From NCBI GenBank assembly GCA_014526335.1, contig JACTAT010000059.1:5055428-5119427 (forward strand): a stretch of 64,000 bases of DNA, read 5' to 3'. This DNA comes from Chrysaora quinquecirrha. Its lineage: Eukaryota > Cnidaria > Scyphozoa > Semaeostomeae > Pelagiidae. Below the pieces are notes generated by a model. That model saw nothing but the letters and a program-made list of their open reading frames with translations. It searched no databases and was not told where the DNA came from. Both the position numbers and the translations under genes were made by a program. Below, in pieces: positions 1 through 14,600 of the stretch; the first letter of the stretch is position 1, and every line of letters begins with the position of its first letter.

Positions 1-1091
1 TGTCAATCCAATAGAGATCGACTTCAAAGATGACTATGACTGATTAGAATGATCGTGGGATGTTCTGACCCCATAAGCATTAGAGCTATTAGACTATTAA
101 CGAATGGAGGTATGGAGGTATACATACAGTAGACTGCCGTGTCGTTAATAATCAGTTATGAAGCAATGAAGTAAAGGCTGAAGTAGTGCTAATTGTGAAG
201 ACCCAAAGACGTCAGCTAATTCATGCGAAGGCTTACAAAGAAGACATCGTAGTTCTAAGCGATTTAACTTAATTGATACGCCATTTTTGCATAGATAATT
301 GTTCCTTTAACTGACTTTCAAATGCTACGTGGTAATGTACAACAAGATTTTGTTATCGTTCTGTTATAATATGATGCGATGCACTTGCGGATGTTCCAAT
401 GAGGTTATTGCTTACGAGTAAAACATTTTGGCCCTCAATTTTCTCAGTTGCTGACAACGCAACTGCCGACAAGTTGCCGACAGGCTTGAAGCAAGGGGGG
501 GTGCCGCACCCCCCGCACCCCCCCATAACGACGGCCCTGGAGAAAACGCAACATGCTTGCTTTAATGAATTCGTATGAATCCGTCTTGTTTGGCAGAAGT
601 ATATGTTACCAAAGTTATTCCATATAACCTACGTGTCAGTAATAGTCTAGTTTTGCATAAAGTTAGGGCGAATTTATATGCCATTGATACTATCAGGTTT
701 GTTGGTCAAAAATTATAGCAGACTCTGCCAAGAGAAATCAAAGAGTCGCAAACATGGAAGATTTTTAAAAAGAAAATTCTTTTAAAGTCCACAAAATCTT
801 TTGACTGCAGCTGTAAATTGTTTAAAAACTTTATATCTTAACGCTATTGTCTCTGCTTACTTTAAATGGTTTTTTCTATTTTTTATTGTAACATATTTAT
901 TCATGTTTGCTAGCTTTTTCCCTCGATTTGATGGCCTTAATTCCATAATTACCATGACGTTCTCTTAAAGCTCCTTTCTTCAAGCTCATGCTAAGGTCAG
1001 ACTCAGTTTGTTCTTAGCTTGTTCTTAAGCCAGGATCATGTTTTAAAAAGAGAACAGTGAAATTCAAGTGGCTAGAAACTCTAGAACTTAC
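1..1091. other. Ferlin intron at left edge, with a G/C-rich hairpin
   Basis: No coding exon was recognised here. Positions about 490-530 hold a run of G, then GTGCCGCAC, then runs of C, which can fold into a strong hairpin. The remainder is AT-rich. The next ferlin exon (start of C2G) should lie to the left of the window. Confidence 0.5.
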
Positions 1092-4000
1092 CAAAATCTT
1101 CAAGCTTGTAAATCTTACTGTCCAAAACCAATTGTGAAGAGCTAAGATATTGTGGCTTTGCAATATTGTGTCTCTCACACCATGTTTCAAGATGTTCTTT
1201 TGGACTTTTTACATCTCTCCACTGGAATGGGCCTGACCTATAAATGGGAAAGTTTCTAGTCATGTCTACATACTCGAAACCTAGTATGGACTTCATTATT
1301 TAATCAGGTTTTAAGACGTCAAAGACTTACACACATTAATCTTAGACAAAGGACATAAGAAACAGAAAGGACATAGGACATACAAGCATACCAAAGTACA
1401 TAGACACGGTGCATAGGATATACAGGCAAGACAAGTCAAAGGACATAGTTCGTGGAACTTGAAGAGCAAAGGATACAGAACATAAGCGAGATCAAAGGGC
1501 AATACACTGTTACAAGCATTAAAATTCAGTGTCTGCTTTGTTTGTATACTGTAGATCTGGGCTATACAAATACAACGCGTTGAATCCAGTTGTTGGAGCC
1601 TATTAGTTTGTTAGCTTTTGTTATGCTATGCGTTTGAAGTTGTTGGTCTGACCCAGGAACTGAAATCAGCAAACTGCGGACGCCCTACTTTTGCTGGGAT
1701 CACCACAAATCAAAATTTGAGTAGAATAGTGTTTGGTGTTCGAAAAACAACACCCATATGGCTCTACTTCTCTCATTTGTGCAGTTTGATCCACATCTGG
1801 GTATAAATTCAGCCTTAGTGAATTGTTTCAGCTTTTTTGTTATCACAACATTAAAATTTGCAAGAAAAAGGTTTTAAGTATTTTGTTCCAAGATGTTTCC
1901 ATTCTTCTCCGCAATCCTGAAGTTTTGTACAACTCAAAGACAGAGATTATATAAAGATCCTTCGAATTAAAAAATGGTGAAACACTCACGTGTGGTAGCT
2001 CTGTGACAATCCACAGGTTCCTCTGAACTTCGTAAGGAAACGATTCTCCAGATCAATGACTGTCTCTCCAATTAAATCATCACGACCAATCAAATCGTAA
2101 TCCATAATCTTTACTTTCAGATCTTTCATTATTGGGATGGTTGCATCGATTTCAAACATTCTAGTTGAAAAACAATATTGTTGTAGTTACCATTTGGTAA
2201 TGGAACATATGGCGAGGCAAGATTACGAGAATGAAAATAGGAGAATGACTAGTTAAATTGAAGCTGCGACGTGTATGAGCAAGTATTAATTAATATAAGT
2301 GCGCTGTCATCACGTCACATTCTCAAATTTTAGCCTATCACACGCAAAACGTATGAGCTACACAAAGTTGTAATAAAACCAACGATCAAAAATCAAACAT
2401 TGTTTGTCAAGCATTGGAAATTCGCTTATCAAACAGCCTTTGGCCGTTTGGCTACTTTGCAAAACAAAGGCTTGAAAAGCAAATTCGCTTTGCAATGTTT
2501 ATGAAGAACTTCAAAAACATTTTTGCTTGTCACAAACAACAAGTATTTTACGAGCTGTGCCTAGCTTCGTGGCCACACGATCAAACATTGTATGACAAAC
2601 AAAGTCAGGAATAACCATTATTTGATTGTTTTGCCACGGGCTTATCCATGCTTTATAATTCCCCATACAAATAAAAGCATTTTTTTCTGATTCATTATCT
2701 TATCACCTTCTAGAAAACAAAGCTTAAGGACTTCATGCTTCCAGACTTCAATCCGCTCAAGAACACTTGAAGCGTAGAAGAACCTTTTTGAATGACCAAT
2801 CTTTCAATTTTTGTCATGTCTATGCAACTTACAAGATAATAGACTATAGTCTTACCTTCCAAATACTGGTGTCAGTGAATTGGGAGTGTAATTATCTTTA
2901 TCGCTGATTTTCTTTTTGCCAAGTTCAACAACAACGTAAGGATCAGCCTGGAAAAAGATTCAGTTGGGTGAAAAAATAGTCAAGAATGAAAAAAAAGCAA
3001 AATTTTTAGCTGCAAAAGCCAAAGAAGCAACATTGAAAGCAAAAAAGGATCGAGAGAAAAATGAGAAGAATGATTTTCTACAAAATTAAGGAAATGAAGG
3101 CTTTAATCACAGTACCTTTCCACCGGTGTCTTGAGGTTGGAGATCAATAGCCTACAAAAAGAAAACAGAAGAAATTAATTTGATTTGTCAAGAAGACTCT
3201 GATGATTGGTGAAGGTGCAGGCGAAATGGTGTATTAAGCGCCAGTCGCTAGGATCTCAGCAGTAGTTTAACTAATCGAGACCTCAACCCTGGCCGTGACG
3301 CAACTGTGGGTTCAATTATTATTCATTATTTAGATTATTTGTATGATTATTTAGATCTTGAAAATTTACCACATATTTCATACCTTACACATCCCAAGGA
3401 CACAGGGATTGTTATATATTATTAGCAAACGTATCGAGGAAGGTCTATCAGTTTTCCTTTACAAGAGAATTCAAAACAAAGAAAGGCTATAGTTTTATCG
3501 GGAGCAAAAAAGTGGCGTAAATTTTCTTATGATGTAGAAAGAAGTTTCAAAAGACCTTAGCAATTGAAGCATCCGAATATTTTTATAGAAATATTATTAC
3601 GAATAAAAAGGTTTTTTTACTATCTCATATATAAGTAGAGTTAAAAATCATCAAAGGTGGTCTCACAAAAAATACTTGGGTGGAGGAAATCCATAATGTT
3701 TGAGGGCAGAGATCGTTGATATCACACCCTTAATCGCAAGCAAGCAAGCAAGCAAGAAATCTTTATTTATTAACGCAATGGACTTGTTCAGCAGTGGACC
3801 TGTACACTTTGCCCCCAGACTGATATTCTAGAACAAATACACTGGGCCACCATTTACCGAGAGTACAGTGGAGTTGACTGTAGGCTCGTGGAAATCAGTC
3901 CTGTCGAAATTCGAACAAACGATCTGTCTGCCGATTGTGAGCCAAATGCCTTGACCACTCGTCCCCACTATCTCTTATCTCGCCATGTGTATCATTGCTA

Positions 4001-5621
4001 TTACTGAAGTTGGGCAAAGGGACGAGAAACTGGATCCAACGAGGTCCAACGAGTAGAAGAGAATAACGCCTTTTGCAATTTCACAGAATGCGTAAATAGC
4101 TATAATCAGAATCTGAATCAAGGTAAAAACTTTAAAAGAACCTACCTTAATGATGTAGACACGGACTATACAGTCTACAGGAGCACTTGAAGGAAGCTTA
4201 TCAAAATACTTGTTAGGTAATGGAGCACTAGGATCAGCAGGTAACGGATAGACTCTAAAGAGGCCCTGTTAAGTTGCACTACGCGTTTCAAAGAGATCTC
4301 ACCCTGCGAGGTTCAAATCGTTTCAGCTACTGTACAGTACAATGCAGTCTCTATTTGCTGAAAACAAGTTTTAAGATGAATTTTGTGGATAAATTGAAGA
4401 GCATAAAAGAAGCAAAACAAATTTTATTTACCTTAAATTCACCACATGTTGGTTCATCTTCGCCTGAAATGTTCTTAATCTGTTCTTAATTCCTTGGTTA
4501 CTGAGACATCTAGATTTTGTCAGTGAATGTCTTTAGTGGTAATAGGGTCGTGTAAAAATGGAGCATGCTTGTCCAGTTCACTGTTTGCTTGCTTTTTACC
4601 TTCAGTCTGACTATCGTACTTTCATATTTAGTTGATATTCTTAGGGCTTATGAAAAGGCCCAGCCTCAGCTTGTTCTTATTTTGTTCTTAAAATCTGGGC
4701 AAAATCCAGGCTCCTGTTCTTATAAAATTGTTCTTATAAAAGAAAAAGAGTGTAGTTTGCTCCCTCGAATAAGCCCCCACCCTATAAGCTTTATGTTCTT
4801 GTTCATACTCTCGAGTTTCGATAACGGAAAACATAGCCTGCATGCAAAGTATAGGGTGATTCGGTAGAATTTTAATGTACCCAAATCAACAGATATAAAG
4901 TTTTTGATGCAAAAATCGTATAAACACCCACAATTTAATCTAGCTGCAAAGTTTTACTTTTTCAGCGCTGGTATTATCGTTTTTACGAGCGTTCAATGTT
5001 CACGATTTTACAAGGGCTTAGACTCAGTGGGTGTAAAAGTTTCACCTACTTAATTTTTTGCGGTCAAGGCCTTTAAAGAATCGGGAAGGTTTAATACTTA
5101 TGATAATAAGAATACAAGTGCTATAGGACAGCGAAAATTTGTGATTAGACTAAATTTTTGAAAATGGAATACTGACAAAATATGTTTTTTGAGTAAACAT
5201 TCTCCAACAAAGTTCGAAAATATTCTATAATGTTGTTAACAAAATATAATAAAGCCTTTATTGAACAATTGCTCGGTCAATGCAGGAAAATATTCGGACC
5301 TCAGCTTCTTGTACGGACATCACTACGTTCGGTCCGTACGTCATGCTTCGGTCCGAATATTTTCTAGCATTGACCTCGCAATCATTCAATAACCGCATGT
5401 AATGTTGCAGTTATGCCGAATAAATGGATACTTTGAAATGTTTTATAGTTCGGTTTTTATTTGCTGCGGCGTAACTCCGACGCAAGAACTAAATCGAAGG
5501 AATGAATGATTACCGTCATTTTATCATATCCTTTCTCCAAATAATTTCCCGCTTTATCCAAATCTCCACTAGAGGCATAATACTTCGACCACCAATCTAT
5601 TGCTTCTTCTGTGGATAATTC
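1092..5621 (-). CDS. Ferlin exons 22-28: C2F domain and start of the following linker
   Basis: Exon 5621-5514 has the ferlin motif [14 protein letters not shown] 32-nt micro-exon (4463-4432) encodes [10 protein letters not shown], and exon 4265-4146 encodes [12 protein letters not shown] up to VRVYIIK. A 36-nt exon (3151-3116) gives [12 protein letters not shown], exon 2947-2856 gives [20 protein letters not shown], and exon 2160-1990 gives [17 protein letters not shown]. Loop 1 and loop 3 aspartates are all present, so C2F should bind Ca2+. Exon 1237-1092 carries SGPFQWRD. An exon equivalent to human LENVEAF...LYRGK is expected between 5514 and 4463 but I could not find it, and the phase mismatch there agrees that one is missing. 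Confidence 0.9.
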
Positions 5622-8600
5622 CTGCAAAAATATTCAAATGCTTAAGAGAACTTGAAAAACTTCAAAGGCCTTTTCTATAAGATGCTTTGATTTTTCCCAC
5701 TTAAAAATTTTTATCATCATCAAAAAATTTTATTACATGATAAACATTTAAGCACTATCTGAATCTTAAAGTTAAGTTTGGAAGCTTACTGCGATTGTAT
5801 CTTTATCGTAAATTAAGCAACAATGTTAGTAGTGAAATTCTGCTACATTAGTCGAAATTTCTTAGATTCTGAACAAATATTCTCAAGAAGAATACAATGT
5901 TAATCTTATTGTAATAATTAAAACAATCTTACTATATCTTGTATTTTATTTTGAAACTTTTATAATTAAAAAGATATTTGAGTTCCTTAACATTTAATAA
6001 AAATCTCACTGAAAATTGACTACCAAATCACTGTCAATTTTCAGTAATTTTTTGGACTTGATTTAATTGTTTTACTGGGAACTTTATCTAGTAATCCAAT
6101 TTTCAAGGTTCTAAAATCTGCAATCTGAAAATTACACGAAACTTTACATTACAAGTTTTTAGGTTTTAACAAGTTAACTAAAAGCCCTGGCCAAACGATC
6201 AAACATCGTTGGACAAACATTTGAAATTTTCCTCTCAAACAAAATGTTGGACCGTTAAGTCACGTTGCATAACATTGCTCGTCGAATCATTTTTGCTCGA
6301 GATTTTTTGCTCGAGACATGCAACAATGTTTTCTAAGTTGCTCAAAACAATGTAAAGCCGATTCTGCTCGTTGAGCAATTTTGTATTACGTGACCAAACG
6401 GTCAAACGTTGCTTGTAAAGCAAATCTCAAATGTTTGGCAAACAATGTTTGATCGTTTGGCAAGGGCAACAATTGTTGGCATGGATTATATTATGGTAAT
6501 TTACCAACAAACGCATTGAAAATCTTAATAGTTGAAGAGATTTAAATGATTTTAAGAGGTTATAAATTAGAATGATTTCTTACGAATAAGTTCAGAATAC
6601 TCCGTCTAGGCCCTTTAGGTTTATTTAAGATCATTTCCTTTTTCCTTATGTTTTTAGGTTTGAAACGCTTTGGCACTCCACGTCCCATGACTTTTATTAC
6701 TTTCTTTAAACGCTGTGAAAAGAGTAAAAAGTTTAAAACAGGTCATTAATGATATTAAACGTAGAACATATTAATGTTGAGTAGTGAGAAGCATTAAGTA
6801 TCATACAAACCGAAAGGATTGCTGATGAAAAAAATTAAATAAAATTAGTTTAAGCTTGTTAAAAATCGATTTTGTTACACTTAACCATCATCAGATGACA
6901 ACGAATATACCACAAGATACGTAACAGTTAGTGACGCTTTAATTCAATTTGGTATCCCAAAGTGGGTACCCAATTGCCTAGAGATTAGTTTGAAGAAATT
7001 TGTTGATTTTGGAAAGATTATAGTAGCTAATTTATGATTTGGAATTAAACAGTTACAATGGCAAGCACTTTCCATGATTTTGATTTAATTGTTTCTGCTA
7101 GAAAATCACCACTCTTCTAGACTGAGAGAAACTAAGTCATGAATTCTTCAAGGATATCATGATGATAATTAATAATTGGTTTAGGTTTTATATAGATGTT
7201 TGGAGCAAGCTATTTTTTGGAACAAATGGAAAATAACGAAAATAGCTTTTCAATTTTTCAATATAGCACTTTGTTCTGCATATTTTTTTACGATCCTTGT
7301 CGCAGACCTTAAACCCATACAAAAGAAGGAGAACTATTCTCAATCCACAAACCTGTTCCGAGAACACAAATATCGTCTGTAAGTCTCGCTTACTAACGGT
7401 TATATTTTTGTGCTTAAGTACAACAAAATGCTATTTTTTAAATGTCTTTCGAATAAGCTGATTCAAAGACATTATATATGATTTCTAGAATCAAACAAAA
7501 TCTAGAGCAATGAATATCATCATACCCTTTTCTTTTTCTTCTCTTCTATATCGACAGTAACATCTCCTTTCTTCTCACTTGATGCTTCGGAAACGATAAA
7601 AGAACGACAGAATGAAAAATAACGGAAAGTTGGCCATTAGTCACCATTTGGTCACGGCCTGAAACACTGCTTGAAAAGCAAGAGTAAGCTAACATTGTTT
7701 CACAATGTTTTTGAACTACATCACTCAAGCCAAAAATGTTTGACAAGCGATGTTTTATGATGTGGCCAAATGGTAAGACATTGCTTGTAAAGCAAATCGT
7801 AATTATTTGACCAACAATGTTTGATCATTTGGCCACGGCCTAAAGCATTGCTTAACAAGCAAGAGTAAGCTAACATTGTTACGCAATGTTATTGAATTAC
7901 TTCACAAAAAATGTTTGACAAGCAATGTTTGATCTTTTGACCACGGCCTAAAGCATTGCTTAACAAGCAAGAGTAAGCTAACTACACAATGTTTTTGAAT
8001 TACTTCATGAAAAATGTTTGACAAGCAATGTTTTGCGACATGGCAAAACAATGAAACAGATTTTTTGACAAGCAATTTCAAATGTTTAACAGACAGTTTT
8101 TGATCGTTTGGCAGGGCCTAAAAAAGAAGGTTATCAAATGATATTAATAAGAAATTAACCTGCGGTCTCTTCTTGTTCTGTTCCAGGCAATGCCAAAGGT
8201 TCAGCGTTATGTTCAGCTAATGATTTGATCACGTGTAAACCAACAGTAGGTTTTCGTCCAAATGATCTGTTATCACATACTCTGATGTTCAATGGAGGTG
8301 AATACAATTCTTCTTTTGGAAGATACTAAAAAGACAAGAAAATTTCTCAGATATGTTGAACAATATCCAGAAAGCGTTCAGTGTACTAAGGGTTGATAAA
8401 TCATCGAGGGTAGAGCTATAGAACAACATAATGGCGTACTGCAAATGCGAAAGCTACACAGCTTGTTAGCCCCATTTATAAACAATCTGACACATTTTTT
8501 CGGTGGTTGCAGCATGTGATTTTTGGTGACTTGAAAATTTCTTGTCTGTTATGGAAGCACTTGAAAACTTGCTTAAAAGGTTACTTAAAACTAGAAATTT

Positions 8601-11600
8601 GATAAATTCCTATTCTCATACCACATCAAAGAAGTAAGTTGGAACATCGAAATTCGGGTTCTTGGAAGTGTTCTTAATGACAGACGAGTTGACAATATTG
8701 CCACCAACTTCAAATTGGATGCTTGGAGAGGAGACACTGGCAAGTTGGTATTTCTTCATGTTGCGAACACCCCAGCATAGAATCTAGAAATAAAAATATA
8801 GGCACATGAGATGTCAGGAAGGCAAATGAAGAAAAACCTCTCAAAATCTAAACTGAAGACGTATAACAGCCTTTTGTTTTCTGCACTACTCTTAGGGGTG
8901 CCTAATTGCTGGGGTGGGATAGGCGGGGGCTGAATTTCGCCCAAAATGTAATTGGCAGGGGGGTTGGAATAAACGGGGGTCAGAATTTGCTTGACAAACG
9001 TGGTCTCGAAACTGTTGAAACGAAGTGTGAACGGGCCTTAAAGTATTTCTAAGGCAAGGAAATCCAAAGTACTAACAAATAATGGAGAGTAAAAGTGAAA
9101 TTTTACGCTTAAAAGGTCCCAGCAGGCTAAGTAAGAAATATCTACATTAATATCAATGCAAATCTTTATAAGCGGGGGTCCTAATAAGTTCCGGGGGGTT
9201 GAAAAATTTTCAAAAAATTTATTAGCGGGGGATAAAAAATAAGAGTAGATAAAAAATACCCGCTACGGAATTTTCCATATCACTTCTCAGTTTTAGGCCC
9301 TAGCCAAATGTCAGGGTGCCAAAACGCAGGCAGACCCAGCCAGAGGATATCAAACACTATAGGCGCCCCTAAGACGTTCGTAAATACTGTGGGCTACGCA
9401 TGATACGAAACAGGCGACTGTAAAAAAAGCTACTATATATATATACAATATCCTTAAATAAGTCATCCTTAAATGACCTCTAATGTCTGGAGACATTTAT
9501 AAGATATTTTATTAAAAATACAAGACGAAATCAAAAAAAGTTATAATTAATTGCACATTCAACAGATATTCAATGACATAAAAGTTACGAGGTCTTTAAT
9601 GGCAAGAGGAATGCACATTGCGCTAGAACTCGAAAAGATGGCGCTAGAATTCGAAAAGATTACGCTAGAATTCGAAAAATTGGGATTATAATTCGAGCAA
9701 GCAAGCAAAATGCACAAGAATTCGAACAACCAACTTTTTCGTTGACGAACCTACTTTTTTCAGTCGAAAGAAACCCACCTTTCCACTGATAAAATGGGTT
9801 TTCAACTTGAAAAGTGCGTTTTTCGGCGAAAAAGTAAGTTTTTCGAATTCTTGTGCATTTTGCTTACTATATCCGATATCCACCATCAAGTCAAAATATA
9901 CATAAAACTTGGATTTTGCGAACAAAACCGTTCTCGATTTTCGGAAAAGCCTTCCTCCAAACCATTCTTGCAAAATTATAACAGCAGGTTTACACTATAG
10001 ATGTTCAGGTTGTTTGAAACTCTCGCAGGATCAGTGAATCAGTGAAAATTTCACAATAGTAGCCTAATAAGAGCAGAAATCTTTTGTACCTCAATTCCAG
10101 TCCTGACCATGACAGGTCTAATTCCATTTGGTACAATGAATCGATCATCTTTCTTTGGTGGAGTAAATGGCAAATCTGCACCTTCATCCTAAAGTGAGAT
10201 TTAGAATAAGGGTTGACTAACGAAACGCTGATTACAAACAAGGCATTCAGAAATTCAAACTGATCAGTAGCAACGTATGAACAGTGAGTGCAGTTCATTT
10301 ACTGATAACAATGATTGGGATGATGGTGACGAAAAATATGACGATGCACATGACTATGGCGATGTACATGATTATGTCGATGACTGCTAAAGATAATAGA
10401 GATTTCAAACATAAAAATGGCGATGATAACAAAACTGGCGAAGATTAAGATGACATCTTTGCATCCATGCGTCTATTTACACAGGGTCTTCCTCTATGAA
10501 AGTCTACTCCCTTTAATTACTAAATATCCCGCTGTATCCCGCAAGCCGATTCATGTTTAAAACACATCGGATCATGTTTTCAAACAGATCGGGTCGGGCG
10601 CGACATATTTCTGGAAAATGGTAGCCGTATGGAGTAAGGGAATATTCTCATTTCACAAGATGCAATATTTGGTATAAGACAAAAATGAAGTTGTAAAATT
10701 ATATAAATAATGAAAACCCTACCAAGAAAAGCTCAAATGCAGCAAGCAGCTCTCCTGTTGGTCGATCACCACATGTTATTGGATACCATAACAATCTTGG
10801 TGCAGGCGGCTTGGAGCCCTTCAGTTTAACCATTGGTGCGGCCATACAGCGACCTAGGTATTCATCTTTTCCCTAGAAAAATATAAGACTCTGAAATGAG
10901 AGGTGATGTAGCTACGGTTTTGTAAACTTTCTAGAAATTATAAACATGCATCACTGTAATATTTCTGGGAAAGGAACACAGACATGTGGACTAAATAAAA
11001 GTTAAACTAAATAAAAGTTAAAGTCAAAAAAAGTTATAATTAATTAATTAATTAATTGATTAACCATGATCATTTGAATTCGCAGATGAATTTCTAAAAT
11101 TTCTGGAGGTCTATGAGAAGTTGCTTAGGGTGCCTGATAGACGACAGGACATAAGAGGTGGTGGAATTCAAATAATAGGTGGGTTTGAATGAAAGGGAGG
11201 GGGGGTAGAAATTTACCAATGATTCAAGTAACCCTTTCTGCAGAAGTACAGTAACATTTTTCATTCAATAGAAGTTTACAAGTTTAAAAGTAAAACTGTA
11301 TTTCCTCGAGAAAGCATCCTCAATCGAATAAGTGTCACTTTTGGATTAAGCTGCCCATAAGGTTTGTCCCAGACATTCCTTTGATTGTGTATGTGCAAGG
11401 TCTTGATGAAAGGAATCAAGAGACACTTTTTGCTAGTTGCTGCAAAACTTAGTTTTCGCCAGAACATTAGTTTATTCATCAATTTTCAAATAATTATCCC
11501 TTTAAATAAGCGCCACGGGCGCTTTATCGAGGGAATACGAATAGAGCAAGCAGTTTTTGTGGAACAGGTGGAGTTCCCGACGTGCTAACCTATCTCTGCC

Positions 11601-14600
11601 TTTATGTTTGCTGACAACAAGATTTTGTTGTGGAAATTATGTGGACCATTGATCATTTGCAAAAAAGGGGAATGATTTAGAAGGAGGTTAGAAATCCTAC
11701 AATCTTGGACAAAATATATTGGAACAGCCTAAATAGTTCCGCTATTATCTATGAATTCCCCCTCCCCTTCTCGTTACAATGTTGTTTTAAAAAAAAGTTG
11801 TCTTGCTCTACTAGCAACATTGCTTTAGGGGTAAAAAGAGGAAGAATTGGAGCTATGGAAGTAGAAAATCAATGAAATAGGCAGTATTCCTTGGAAAAAG
11901 ACCTTTTTCCAAATATTTTGTCCAAGATTGTAGAGTACAGATGAAATGAATATACGTAGCTCACCACTTGATCTTTGTCGAAAATTTCAATATTGATGCT
12001 CGGTGGACTTTCAGCAATCATAGCAGGGTTTCCATACATTGCAATATCTTCAAATATAAGAGTCTGATCCCATTCAGGACATAGGGTTTGCTTGATCACT
12101 CTTGTAATTTGGCATTGGTTTTCAAATGCAATCTTTGCATAAGGATCTGAAAATAGCAAGGTAAAAAGCATGGTTAGTCATTTACGAACTTCGAAAGAAT
12201 GAGCAACTGAGGTAATTGTCTCCTTGTATGAAAAACAAGATCACGATGAGATCCGACCAAGGGGTTGTATTAATATATTTTGGGTACTAGGGAAGAGCCG
12301 CCCAAAAGGGCATCGTGTTTCATGATTTTGGTATAGCCATGGGTCTTGAAAATTGGCATAAAAAGGGTATTGATTTCCCGATAATCGCTATAAACTTCAT
12401 AAACAACAGTATTATTTTAGTTTGTTTTCACTTTTCTTGGTGAAGTTTGATTCGAACCGACACATTATAGTACATTTTAACATAAATAGTCGGGTTCAGA
12501 TTTTAGTATAATTTTGGTATACATCTTCAGGAATATGGTATAAATATGGGTAGGCACTTTGTTTCTTGGGTGGCACGACCCTATCCGAAATCAAAGTCAA
12601 ATACCCCCCTCCCTGGGAGATTTGAGCACACAACCCTTCGATCATCAGATTAGCTACTTGACAGTCACACTTCTAGGTCCATGGAAAACTGGAAAAACTT
12701 CTAGGGTCATCTGTAAACTACTAAGGCTTGAATTTACACTCACCAGAAACTCCTTCAGAATCTTTGGCCATTACATCTCTTGCTTGGTAGATGTAAGCAC
12801 GGAGTTGGTATTTGTGTGGCTCTTAACAATGAGAAAGATAAAAATTATAATCAATGTGCAATGGATTAAGGTTAAATCGTTACCTAGTACCTAGACAAGC
12901 TTGTATTCTTAGCTTGAATATGTGTAACATGTTCTTTATAATGGCCAGTACGACTAGAGGGAAAAGCATTACTACCAAAAAACAGCAAAACTTCTGTGCT
13001 TGTAAAACTTATTTTGAAAACATTGACGGGCACTATGCTGTTAACTTGAGAGAGGCGAAGCTAGTGTTTCCTTATATAGAGTACTGTCTTCATCAATATT
13101 TTTCAGGCAAAAAGCAATTGTTCCCGGGCAATGGCATACCTTCCCCCTAAAAGCTTGATTCACACAAGCCTTTTGAGTCGACAGGGTCGTCAAGAAGGAT
13201 CAAAAGACTCAAAGGAGCGAATGAGAACATCATTAGCAAATACCCTTACGGCCCAGTCCTAGAAAGGAAAAAGTCCCAAAGACCCAGAAGATCCCCGCAT
13301 GAGCAACTTTGCCAAGTGTGAATGAGGCAAAGACAGAAAAGTCCGAAATACGATATTGATACATATATCAGTATCAACCAGCACGCTTGACTGATTCTTC
13401 TCAAACAGCGAGTTGTTTTGGTATTTTTCAACGGATCACATCTCCAAGGAGCTCCTACTAGTGTGAATATTTGGTCGTTTGAGTCTTCAAAGCTTGTCTA
13501 AACGACCTTTACGTGAATTGAAAAAATCTTGTGTCAACCAGGCTTAAGAGCCCGCCATCACCATCATCAGGTCTGCAGCCAAGGCGGCCGTGAATGCACC
13601 TACTAGTACTAGTGGCCTTCCTGCTTCTATCACTAGTGGTCCATGCTGTGTCCACCATATTTGGAAGATAATGGGGAACTTACGACTACTCCTCTTTTCA
13701 TGCAGATAAATCATGCCAGCAGCAATTGGGCAAGAAAGGTTTTGGTTTCAACTATAACGAGGGCCTAAAATCAGTACCCAGCAATCGCAACAAATGGGTT
13801 CATAAAAGAAGCGTTGACAAACTATGATCCAAAACACACAAGTCACTTACTGTCAAAGCTTAGGAACATTCTAGGAGACAGCAAAACTGGAGGCTTCTCT
13901 TTCTAAAAAATAAAAACATAAAAGGAGAGATCAGTAGCAGCAAAAACTTTCTCTTTTTCAAGGCCCTGGTTACACGAGTGAAATTATCCTGTGAGGTCCG
14001 GCGTTTTATGCTGGCAGTTGTTATTTCATAGTTGTGTTATTTATGAAATGATTATCTATGTCACCTTGATGGGCTGGGATAACACTGTCCCATCTTGATT
14101 TTCCCATATTCACGCAAAATATCCTTAGTGGGATGAAATCATTCACTATGCACACACACTGGGTATGATCCTATTGTCTGAGAAGCAGAAAAATTGACTT
14201 GTTACACGAGTCCCAGTTATCGCAGCTACCATCTTTAGCTGCTGTTGTTGTTGGAAAGCTGCTCAAACTGGCAGTGCAGCTGCTCAGTGTAGCAAATTGC
14301 TGTTGTCGTTGGTCCAGAATGTATGAGCGAATCTCAGACTCGAGTAATAAGTCTAGCAGAAAACTGAACGGTGAGATGGAACAGTGGAATTAAGAATATA
14401 ATAGTATAAACCCTCACCCTCAAGCTCAAAGCTGCAAGATGGGAAAAGGCCTTTGTATGGACTTCAATGTGCTTTACAATCGTTTAATACAATACTAATA
14501 GGCAAATTAGTTCATTAGGAATGGAATAATATGCCAAACATTGAGAGTGCTTACATCTTTCTTCATAATGCGGAAGATTGGTGGAGAACCAGGTTCCTGA

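Noticed and set aside
12559..13150. Plus-strand ORFs of 111 and 98 codons opposite the ferlin
   Set aside because: They overlap ferlin exon 12821-12744 on the other strand or intron, and show no domain.
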